Origin: Cylindrotheca closterium
Lineage: Eukaryota > Bacillariophyta > Bacillariophyceae > Bacillariales > Bacillariaceae
Length of the DNA: 64,000 bases
Assembly: GCA_933822405.4 (NCBI GenBank)
Contig: CAKOGP040001714.1
Span: 124,001-188,000, forward strand
Reading direction: 5' to 3'
The translations under genes were made by a program, and so were the position numbers. Positions 9,578 to 18,842 of the stretch are shown here, in pieces. Position 1 is the first letter of the stretch. Each line of letters opens with the position of its first letter. The notes below the pieces were generated by a model. That model did not search any database. It was not told where the DNA came from and was given only the letters and a program-made list of their open reading frames with translations.

Positions 9578-12500
9578 ATGAGCACTGAAAACTCAGACCC
9601 TTCGCAAGTACCGTCGTCTCCCAAAGATGGCGGCAGCAAGTCCAATGGTGAATTAGAACAACCTCGCACTCCTTCTTCTGATCATCGTTCCAAAAGTAGA
9701 TCAAAGCATTCTTCGAAACCATCGTCAGGATCTTCGAGATCAGGCCATAGATCTGGTGATCACAAGTCTCGGAGCGACCACAAATCATCGGGCCGTAGTA
9801 AGGAGCACCGTTCCTCCTCGAGCGGTTCCTCACCACCAGAGCCAACTGCCACAAAGCCTTCTCGTGGTGAAGAGGACAAGAAATCCAAGAGAGATGAAAA
9901 GTCTCGACGTAATCGTCCAGCCACTACTGCTGGCGTCGTCTCAGTATCTGGAGGAGCGGAATCAAGAGAGTCTCGCAAGGCTCGTCGCGAGAACAGAAGC
10001 AGAGACGAAGACTCCAACAAACCAAGAGATAGAGTCCAGGAGAAGATCGCCAGGGATAAGAAATCGACTAGAGGTGCCACCGCCAATCGAGCAGCCAGAG
10101 AAAATGCCAAAGCTGCCTCTTCCCGTCCTGCGCCTGGCAGTCGAGAAGCGAGAGAAAATGCCAAAGCGGCACGTCCTCGAGCACCCGCTCCCGCATCTGC
10201 ACCGGTGAGCAACGCACCAGCTGTTGGTGGTAATGAAGATGTTCCAAGTGCCATGGCAATCGACGATGCCGAGATCGTTGGGGCGAACACGGCACCAGAA
10301 ATCGATGTGGAACAGTTGGTTCAAGATAGGCTAAAAGCCATGGGTACAGTTGCTGTTGCCGCAAATTCTCCAGGCGAAGATGATAAGGAGAAGGGCGACA
10401 ACGGCGAAGAAGATGAAGAAGAAAGAAAGAAAAAGAAAAAAGCGCTCATGATTAAAGTATGCCTTGGGTTGGCTATTCTTGCGGCCATCATTATCGGTGT
10501 TGTTGTGTGGTTGACAGGCAAGAGTGACGAGCCAGCCACAAGTCCTGCCCAAGAAAACATTGTCGACCCTACAAGTGCTCCTGTGGCCGACAATGCTGTC
10601 ACAGATGCTCCAGTCAGTGATGCATCGCCTTCTACATCGCCCTCATCTGCCCCAACTGAAGGACAACTCTACGATCCACCCGGTGATTCAGTCTGCGACT
10701 TAATTGCACGAGGAGAGCCTGTCCCAGGGCAAGAAGAAATGTCAAGCAAAAGCTTCATACTTCCTTTTCAGGCCGAGATGATAGTGACGTCGCCTCCAAC
10801 CACAGTGTCCGCCCTCATGAACAATGTGATGCAGAGAAACCTTGGCCCTCCATTGGCAGATTGTCCAACTGCAGCGGTCGCTGCGCTGCCCAACAATGCG
10901 CGAAAACTGCAATTCGATGGTCTACCTCTCTACGTCATTGGAAATGCTGCAATTGAAGTGGATTGCGCACAAGGAAATGACTGTGACGGTGCACCAGAGC
11001 TATGCTACTCTTGCCAAATGGGGCTTGAAATTTTTCTAAAGGACGAGGGTGTTAGGGGCTACTTGTTGCAGACCAAGACATTGGCAATCCTTGACCAAGA
11101 TAGCTTGGTGGATTTTTTTGGTTTGGATGGTCTTGCAACGTCTTTGGACTTTGGCGACATTCTTACAGGGACTCTGACGGAAGCACCTACTCCTTTTCCC
11201 ACAATCATTGGAAGCGCTTCGCCTTCGATGAGTCCATTGGTACAACCAACTAGTGTGCCCAGTTTTGCGCCCACGTCGGTTGGCTCAAGCACTCCACTTG
11301 TTCCTCGAACACCAGGGCCTACTCCACCACCGACACCAGGACCAACACCCGCACCAACCCAAGGTACTCCAGGCCCGACTCCGCCGCCGACACCAGGCCC
11401 GACTCCACCGCCCACTCCGGAACCAACACCAGGTCCAACGCCCATACCAACTCCAGGTCCAACACTCCCGCCTACACCAAATCCGACACCAGTGCCCACA
11501 TCATCACCAACTTCCAAATGGGATCGGATTTTGGCAGACCACCAACCCTATCATCCTCAGGCCTATGAATGGGTTACGACTACAGACACATGGGAACCGG
11601 ATCCTTCTTTAAGAGCTGACCCAGATGAACTATATCTGGAACGTTATGCAATCGCGACTCTCTATTATTCCTTCGTCTCAAGCGGAAGTTGGTTCACACA
11701 GGGTGAAGGGGCTTGGATGACGGCTGACAGTCACTGTGACTGGTCCTATGTTTGGTGCGACCCTAATGATGGCAAAGTCACAACGTTTGATGGGTTCAAC
11801 AACGATCTTGTCGGTACCCTCCCAACAGAATTGGTAAGTGCTTCATCATGGCTTCCTCACCTACGTGGTGAATAGGCACAATACTAAGCTGTCTGCTTCT
11901 TACAGGGATTATTGAGAGATGTGGGATTCTTGAGATTTGGTAAGTACTGAATTGCTGCGACTGTTTTTCAATTCAAGTGTGGCTGCTCACATGCATGCAA
12001 TTTGGTCTCGATCGGTAGAAAGCAATAACTTGGGTGGCACCATACCTACGGAGATGGGAGCCCTAACAAAGTTGTCGTTTCTCACTCTGGGTACTAATAG
12101 CTTTACTGGTACGTTGCTGAATTCCTTTCGTTTTCGCTGTCAGATTAGCATCTTACAACACGTCTGATGTTTATCTTTGAAGGATCTGTCCCTACGGAAT
12201 TGGTACGTTGCTGGATAGTTGCTGGTTTGTGTTGGCTGTGTTGAATTTGCCTCTCACATTGATGACCTTTTCATCGTCGCAGGGTCGGCTTTCCCAATTG
12301 AGTGTCTTCTCACTGAGTAAGTAGTTACTTCAGATGTCCCTCGACGCAGATACATGCTGTACCTTGCCTCTCAATCTGAACTATTTGACTTTTCGCCATG
12401 ACTGACGACATAGACACAAATGAATTTTTCGGGTCCATACCGACGGAGTTTGGGAGATTCACTCTTCTTGACGATTTGAATATGAGTAAGTGTAACGTCA

Positions 12501-13636
12501 GCAGCTCGTTTTAGCTCCAGCAAGAAGATTGTATGCTTAACTTTTGCGCGTTGTGTCGGACATGTAGATTCCAATTTTTTCGATGGCCCCATACCATCAG
12601 AAATTGGCCGACTGACTGGCATGCGTGAGCTCCGCCTGGGTAAGTGCGGCACCACTGTAGCTTCAACGCTTCGAATGTTCAACTAATGCTTGGTCGACTG
12701 AACATCCAATAGATCAAAACGAGCTAAATGGTCAAATTCCCACCACGTTCCGCGTAAGTAGATTGCACTGCGAACTGCTTCGTCAACATTGCGACCGGTG
12801 CACTATATGCTCACCCGTTCGTTCTTCAGTCGTTGGCCGCAGTTACCAATTTGAATTTGACCGCAAACTTCCTAAACGGTCCAATTCCCACAGGAATAGG
12901 GTTATTGTCGCAACTAGAGCAGCTGTACTTGGGTGACAATTCTCTGAGGGGGTAAGAAGTTTTGGTCAATGAGAAACGCTGTGGTTCTAAATACTTTTGA
13001 CTCAAACTCGTTTCACAACACTTCCATTCCACAGTACCATCCCTACCGAGTTTGGCAACTTGGCAAACTTGTGGGGTTTGAACGTATATGAGAACTCGTT
13101 GTTTGGACCGATACCAACAGAAATTGTGAGTATTATTATCGCTAATACGATTTCAAGGAACGATTCTTTCAAATCACTAATCTTCATTGCAGGGAAATAT
13201 GTTAAGTTTGGAGGAATTCGCGGCATGGCGAAATGATTTGTCAGGAACCATACCTTCAGAGTTCCAGAGTCTGATTATTTTGACCCTATTGGATTTGGGT
13301 AAGTACATCGTCCAAGCGGCCATTTCAAAGTTACCCGGGCGTCCACTATACTCACAATTGTTCTTGTTCTTTCATCTTCAATCTCTAAGGAATCAATTCT
13401 TTGACTGGTTCGATTCCACCGCTTCCAACGTCACTGACAACATGCTACCTTGGTACGTTTTGAGTTTCGAACAATTCTTTCGAATATATATCTCCTCTAA
13501 CACTGCTACATGCTTCTTGTTCATCGTTGGACGTTATTTTGCAGCTGAATCGTACGACGGTTTTGAGGAAGGGAACTGCTTCACAGATACCTCACAGAAC
13601 CCTGATCAATGCAGTATCGTAAGCAACTGCATCTAG
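9578..13636 (+). CDS. 13-exon single-span LRR receptor-like protein
   Basis: Start ATG at 9578. Exons by GT-AG and frame: 9578-11833, 11906-11939, 12019-12108, 12183-12202, 12283-12316, 12414-12485, 12568-12639, 12713-12753, 12830-12951, 13035-13125, 13193-13298, 13390-13452, 13545-13636. They sum to 3093 bases, 1030 residues. Residues 1-285 are Ser/Arg/Lys-rich and presumably cytosolic. One membrane span follows at about 289-313 after a KKKKK stop, then a Thr/Pro stalk (TPGPTPPPT repeats, about 578-635). A Cys-containing LRR cap (HCDWSYVWCDP) and about ten plant-type LRRs (LxxNxLxGxIPxEhG) come next, then a Cys-containing tail. There is no kinase domain, so the topology is N-in with LRRs outside. 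A cell-surface recognition or adhesion role is inferred. The intermediate stop codons seen when reading through are intronic. Confidence 0.85.
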
Positions 13637-14003
13637 ACCAATCCCTCATAGTTTCTACCGGTAGTCTCCGTCAAACCGATGAGTGGTCTGGTCCTCCGCC
13701 GTCAGATTAATTCATTCTAGCATATTCAATATGAGCCCATAGTGGAGGTTTATGGATCCGCCCAAACCTTCATTGCCCTCATGTCTTCGCGAATTTGTAC
13801 AATTGGCGATTCTGTTTAGCTTGATCTGTCCGTGAAATATGATGGTGTGGTGATATATATGCGATGCGCAGATTTTTTTGACGATTGCAATAACAGTTTT
13901 ATTATTCGTCAAACAAAGGACTATTTCTGTCGTATTTTAACATCAAAAAATTTGTATTGGCTCCATACGGTATATATTATACCGGTATTATTCGAGAACC
14001 CTC
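13637..14003. other. Convergent spacer, no gene
   Basis: The spacer lies between the 3' ends of two convergent LRR genes. It holds TACCGGTA at 13656-13663 (20 bases past one stop) and at 13980-13987 (17 bases past the other). The GGACTATTTCTGTCGT motif is at 13918-13933. Otherwise AT-rich; a role in 3'-end formation is possible but not shown. Confidence 0.4.
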
Positions 14004-15572
14004 TTATTTCAAAGGCACAGCGTCGTTAACCTCGATTCGTTCCGTTCCTAGATATCCAATGACAGTAGGGATCACAAAGGGTGCACCACATCTGTGTCGA
14101 GTGCTCGAACGGTCCACTGCAACTCGTTTGTCTACTATTCGAGCAGCCTCCATCTCCATCTTCCACAGCCATAGCTCCAGTAGCGTCGTCGCCTCCAGTC
14201 TTTCATACCTCCAAAGCGTTTGGTAAGCAATCTTCAACAAATAGTCACGATGATTCTTTGTATCATCATCATTATCGCAGCAGTCCAATATTGCATTCAC
14301 TTTTAGTTTCATATCTGTCCGCCATGTTTCCAAACCCCATGTTGTCATCGAAGCAACCATCCACTTGTGTAGTGCCATTCTCATCATTCTCTTCGCTTCG
14401 TCCGACCGACAGGAAGTAGCCAAGTAGTCCAAAGGCCGATTTCCCAGTACATCTTCCCAGCCAAGAATATGAGTCGGGCATACATCCAGCAGTACCTCAA
14501 GCAAGTCTTTTCGACGTTTGGCCGCAGAGAGGAGGATGTGAAATGGGGTCATATAAAATGCGTCGGCTAGCTGCCCTTCCAGATTGTTTTCATTTTGTGT
14601 CATCGCTTCTGCTGTAGCACGGAGCTCTTCAGCAGTGGAAGTGGAAGCTTGATAACATTGGGCATGAACGGGGTAGCCTTCGTATCGATCTATATCGTCA
14701 AAGAGTCTTGGCATCAACAGCTCACAATCTTCAAAAGCAGATTGGGCATATGTAAATCCAGACAACCGTTCGGTGGAAATGTTGCAAAGTGATTTGCATC
14801 CACGGAACGCATCCTCCTGAATTTTCAATAAAGATCCAGGCTGCAACTCCACAGACACCAGCCCAGTACAGTGCCGAAAACCATTGTTTTCAATGACGTT
14901 GACACTGGAAGGAATGGATATTGAAAGCAAGGACGAGCATTGATAAAACGCCCATGGTTCGATTCGAACCAATCGATCTGGTAGGTCAACTTGTTGCAAA
15001 CCTTCACATTCTGAAAATGTACCCTCCTTCAGAAACTTGATTTTACGCGGCAACCTGATTCTTTGCAAAGAAGAGCATCGACCAAAGGCTTCTCTGCAAA
15101 TATAGACGTCTCTTGCAGGATTCCTTGCCGAGCTCCCTTGAGCAAACGTTACTTTTTTCAGGGAACGACAGCCATAAAATGCTCTGGTGGCAATCATGCA
15201 TAGGGAGGATGGAAATTCGACTATAGACAATGAACAACATCCATAAAAGGCCCGTTTGTCAATCCGTTCCAATCCTTCTGACAGATATAGTTCCATTAAA
15301 GCTGTACACTGATAGAACGCATCGTTTCCAATGGCCCTCACGGTGGCGGGAATGTCCACAGTATGGAACGCTTGGCAATTTGCAAAGGCACTCGCTTCCA
15401 CGTACTTCACATTGCAATCTGGCGGAAAGATTATTTTCTGCAAGGTAGCCTTACAAAGATTGCATAGGTAATAGGAAAGGGAAGCTGCGGAAGGATCGAT
15501 AATGAGAAGTTCTGTACCTGGAGGTGGAACGTCTTCTTGGTTCATTCCTCCAACATAGGTGAAAGCTTTCAT
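14004..15572 (-). CDS. BspA-type LRR protein with ankyrin-like segment (copy 3, diverged)
   Basis: Start chosen at ATG 15570-15572 because MKAFTYVGGMNQED aligns with the N-termini of the two genes at 3.5-8.3 kb. The frame is open 42 codons further upstream, but that part has no similarity. 522 residues. LRR_5 repeats span about residues 60-270 (IPATVRAIGNDAFYQC, FPSSLCMIATRAFYGC), an ankyrin-like MTPFHILLSAAKRR lies near 338, and C-terminal RYERLEATTLLELWLW and CGAPFVIPTVIGYLG complete the family pattern. It has fewer LRRs and is clearly diverged from the other two. No signal peptide or membrane span. Role inferred as protein-protein recognition. Confidence 0.82.
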   Translation of the reverse strand: MKAFTYVGGMNQEDVPPPGTELLIIDPSAASLSYYLCNLCKATLQKIIFPPDCNVKYVEASAFANCQAFHTVDIPATVRAIGNDAFYQCTALMELYLSEGLERIDKRAFYGCCSLSIVEFPSSLCMIATRAFYGCRSLKKVTFAQGSSARNPARDVYICREAFGRCSSLQRIRLPRKIKFLKEGTFSECEGLQQVDLPDRLVRIEPWAFYQCSSLLSISIPSSVNVIENNGFRHCTGLVSVELQPGSLLKIQEDAFRGCKSLCNISTERLSGFTYAQSAFEDCELLMPRLFDDIDRYEGYPVHAQCYQASTSTAEELRATAEAMTQNENNLEGQLADAFYMTPFHILLSAAKRRKDLLEVLLDVCPTHILGWEDVLGNRPLDYLATSCRSDEAKRMMRMALHKWMVASMTTWGLETWRTDMKLKVNAILDCCDNDDDTKNHRDYLLKIAYQTLWRYERLEATTLLELWLWKMEMEAARIVDKRVAVDRSSTRHRCGAPFVIPTVIGYLGTERIEVNDAVPLK

Positions 15573-16086
15573 ATTGTCACTTTTAGAAATTGTTTCTGAA
15601 TATGATGTGTTTTTAGGCTTGGAAGCATAGTTATAACTGAATAAATATATCAATTGAAATTTGAAGCAATATATGATTCGCTGGTTTGTGTCTTTCAACC
15701 GCTGATTAAAGCTGCTTTACTGTTTTCATTGCTCGCATTGAGTGAGTGATGCGTCGATGGTACGCCATTGAGCAAGGATAATCCTTCGTTGCATCATCAT
15801 GCGATTTTTGTTCTTGCATCACGCCTGCACGCCATCGGTACGTTGTACAGGTATGTACGAACGTCGTAGAAAGTTGAAAGTAGGCCTATTTCTGTCTTTG
15901 TAAATCCTGTCCTTGCTTTCAGAGTGGCAACTGTACGGTACTCGTACCTATATACCTGAATACGGAACTCCCTTGTCTCGTATTCTAAAACAAAATTGCA
16001 CACTAGATTGATTGTTTCTATTGTAATCTCGAAAATTCTTCCCCACGACCGCAGCTATGACTCTACCAAAGCAACATCAAACTCGC
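15573..16086. other. Spacer upstream of BspA-LRR copy 3, no gene
   Basis: No coding frame is supported. A variant of the dispersed motif, GGCCTATTTCTGTC, lies at 15883-15896, about 310 bases upstream of the copy-3 start. Several GTACC/GGTAC runs follow around 15840-15960. Nothing else recognised. Confidence 0.35.
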
Positions 16087-17961
16087 TCATCGTTTTCTTC
16101 TGATATTACGAAAGTGCTTCGAAATCTTGTCGCAAGCAACTTCAAAAGGTGCAATCTCCCATCTCCCATCGTCCATCGGCTTTAGAAACCGTCCCCCACT
16201 TTCATGTATGCTATTGGCCAGCTGTGCGGCAATCTTCTTTTTCTCTCCGCGCCCGGCGCGGTTGTACTCTTCTGACAAACTACCAACGAGCTCCCGTAGC
16301 AGTTGGTTGCCCGGATTTTCGTTTTGCTGTCCAAACAAGACATCCTCTGGATTTGGTCGACTCACAATCATTGGAGGCTGTTGTGGCGATGTTTCAGAGG
16401 ACACTGCTAACGTTCCAGATGGCGTCAAGGCTGGCAACGCTGAACTTGAAGTTGCTGGTACCGACGATGATGATGATGATTCTGCCAATGCTGGAGCAGT
16501 GGATACTGGGCCGTTTCCTCTAGCCTGACGACGCCGCAAGTTGCGAAAGAGCTGCATGACTTTTGTACGCTGTTCATTAAGCGAAAGCTCTTTCAGGCGC
16601 GGTGGTGATTCGTCATCATCAAGTGATCTTGCATCTGAGGAGGAATCTGGTTTTAGGAATCTACCGCCGTGCCGATGAATCTCGTCGATAATCCCATTGA
16701 CAATCTTACGCCGGTCGGCAACACTACCATTGTCATATGCCGTTGCATAGAGGAGTCCCAACGAATGCAACCGTTCATTACCCATACGTTTGACAATTCT
16801 ACCCAGACACAGCACATCGTTTTCATTACCACTGATCGACGACATGGGACCGTGGCTCACAATAGCAGCATTGTTGTTTTTGTTAAGTTGCGATGCGATG
16901 GATGATGATTCCATCGAGGAGGAGTTACGGTGAAATTGGATTCGTGATGGATGCTCCCGTTGCTCTTGTATCTTCCGCTGTTGGAACCAAGTATTCCAAT
17001 AGGTCAAGTCCATATCATGGTTCGCACCCCTCAGTGGTAGCGCTCCTTTGGTGATACCATAGGTTGCAAGCAAGTACTGACATTCGACATGACTTCCCAA
17101 ATGCACTTTTGACTTGACGCGAGTGCGATAAGGCATCAATGCAACACATGCATTGATTATCATGGATTCCATTTTGGTACAGACACATGTGTGGATTCCA
17201 GCAGTGTTCAAAGGAACGACGTTGAACAGCTCTGTTGCTTCTATGTATCCTGCTGAATCCCAACGATCTTGATACTGTTTTACCATATAGTTTACAACGA
17301 CTACTCCTTTGCTGATGTCAACCAATGTTTCAACACAATTTGCCATGGCATAGTATCTTACTCGGAGCTCAGCACGGACATTTCCCGTGGTTCGCAGGCC
17401 AGGGAAGGTAAGTAATAGTTTCCGTCCTGATCGATCACGAAATGGGGAGTACTGGAAATAACCTTCAGACAAGGCCTTCATGTCATCGTCATTCAAATCT
17501 TGTGCGGTGATGTCCCGGTTCAAGCTCTCTTCACCAAAGAGGTCTTGTTTCATGTTGAAGAACTTGATAATTTTCTCGGCTGACTCTTTAGGATGAAACC
17601 GATTGGCTCTTAAGAAAGCCATCTGCAGGTCTCTATTCGCGGCATGAGCTGTGCTTTTTCTTTCGGCGGTTTCATATGCAGAGCCTTTCTTTAGACGATT
17701 CAGGTGACCTGTTAGCGTTAGGAGAAGTTCATCTGTGGCACTTTCACTTAGATCAACGTTGTCTGTAATTCCATGAAGCACTTCTTGCTCTTTTTGAATC
17801 TCATTAAATGATAGATTCTTCATCCCTTCACCGATCATGGCTTCATACCCTTCGTCAGTGGCCATCCTCCTGTCTGCCGACTTCTGATCATGAGCCCTTG
17901 GGCCTGACCAAATGAATCCACAAAAGGATGATGGGTTTGAGATTGACACAGGTGTGGTCAT
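16087..17961 (-). CDS. CRAL-TRIO-like lipid-binding protein with two DUF6824 domains
   Basis: Start at ATG 17959-17961 (MTTPVSISN); the frame is open further upstream but has no ATG. 624 residues, intronless. Residues about 125-330 resemble a CRAL-TRIO/SEC14 module: an N-terminal helix block (FLRANRFHPKESAEKIIKF), then DRSGRKLLLTFPGL and a long alpha/beta region. CRAL-TRIO domains bind small lipids such as phosphoinositides, retinoids or tocopherol. Residues about 376-478 and 530-624 are two DUF6824 units (NDVLCLGR...GGRFLKP...VMQLFRNLRRR and EDVLFGQQ...GGRFLKP...ISKHFRNIRRKR). DUF6824 is frequent in diatoms and has no established function. The gene at 51714-53301 has a related architecture. 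Confidence 0.8.
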   Translation of the reverse strand: MTTPVSISNPSSFCGFIWSGPRAHDQKSADRRMATDEGYEAMIGEGMKNLSFNEIQKEQEVLHGITDNVDLSESATDELLLTLTGHLNRLKKGSAYETAERKSTAHAANRDLQMAFLRANRFHPKESAEKIIKFFNMKQDLFGEESLNRDITAQDLNDDDMKALSEGYFQYSPFRDRSGRKLLLTFPGLRTTGNVRAELRVRYYAMANCVETLVDISKGVVVVNYMVKQYQDRWDSAGYIEATELFNVVPLNTAGIHTCVCTKMESMIINACVALMPYRTRVKSKVHLGSHVECQYLLATYGITKGALPLRGANHDMDLTYWNTWFQQRKIQEQREHPSRIQFHRNSSSMESSSIASQLNKNNNAAIVSHGPMSSISGNENDVLCLGRIVKRMGNERLHSLGLLYATAYDNGSVADRRKIVNGIIDEIHRHGGRFLKPDSSSDARSLDDDESPPRLKELSLNEQRTKVMQLFRNLRRRQARGNGPVSTAPALAESSSSSSVPATSSSALPALTPSGTLAVSSETSPQQPPMIVSRPNPEDVLFGQQNENPGNQLLRELVGSLSEEYNRAGRGEKKKIAAQLANSIHESGGRFLKPMDDGRWEIAPFEVACDKISKHFRNIRRKR

Positions 17962-18842
17962 GCTGATCGTCCTCGCTCTTTGTGTATCCTCTGTGCTAAT
18001 TGCGTTGAGCGGAGTGACAATAGATGCAATATGATACTGTAGTGGAAATGAAAGAGTGTGCAATGGTTCTCCCTATATCAATAATCAATCGTATACCACG
18101 TATTATTTATGTTAGGGACGCAACCAAATCATTTTATTGTTCCGAATATCGTAGCGCGGCACTCACAGTTTGGCCGGTGGTTGTATTCAGGACTAGTTCT
18201 GTCTTTGTAAAGAGCCCATCGCGCATCTACGAGTATAGCATACTGTACCGGTATACCATTCATTGAATACTCGTACCTGGTACTGTATACGGTAGGATTT
18301 CTTTTTGTGTTCTGCATGCTCTACTATCTATTTGTTTGTTTTGTCTAGTGTGTATTTGGTAAAACATTGGGTGCCGTCAAGGTGTTCGATCCGCTGCTCC
18401 TCTTCTTCTTGGACTTGATGGCTCCACCACCAGCATGAGTAACCAGTTCCACAGCAGCCGCCCATTGATATGGCTCAGCCAGCAGCCAGCCAGCTAGGTA
18501 TGATCCCACAAAATCATCTTTCATCATCACAGCTCTTACACAATCTAACAATGGAGAATCAATTTGGGCCCATATATATCAACTAAGCCGTTGGTGCCAC
18601 AGTGTTATAGTCTCTCGACATGACGACGAGGTTCTTGCCACTACTATAGTACGAGGAAGTATTTTTTTAATGTGTTCAATACAAGTACTCGTATGTTCAA
18701 TGTGGCTTTCAGTTTTATTCCATGTGGTCGAGGATATATATCCGGGTACCCTCAGTTGAAATTTCAACAGTTATTATTGCGATTCTTATTGTATCATCGT
18801 AATATTTTACCGTATATATCCAAGCGCACTCAATTGATTGCA
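17962..18842. promoter_or_regulatory. Divergent spacer, presumed promoters
   Basis: About 880 bases between divergent genes with no supported coding frame. GGACTAGTTCTGTCTTTGTAA at 18190-18210 is a variant of the dispersed motif, here about 230 bases upstream of the CRAL-TRIO/DUF6824 start. TACCGGTA is at 18246-18253. Promoter activity is inferred only from the divergent arrangement. Confidence 0.4.

Noticed and set aside
9760..10290. Minus-strand frame of 176 codons opposite the LRR receptor-like gene
   Set aside because: Antisense of a low-complexity Ser/Arg-rich region. The plus-strand frame continues into a membrane span, stalk and LRRs and explains the locus.
14956..14972. GGTTCGATTCGAACC as a tRNA T-arm
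   Set aside because: It lies in the coding sequence of the third BspA-LRR gene, and no acceptor stem or anticodon arm could be placed around it.
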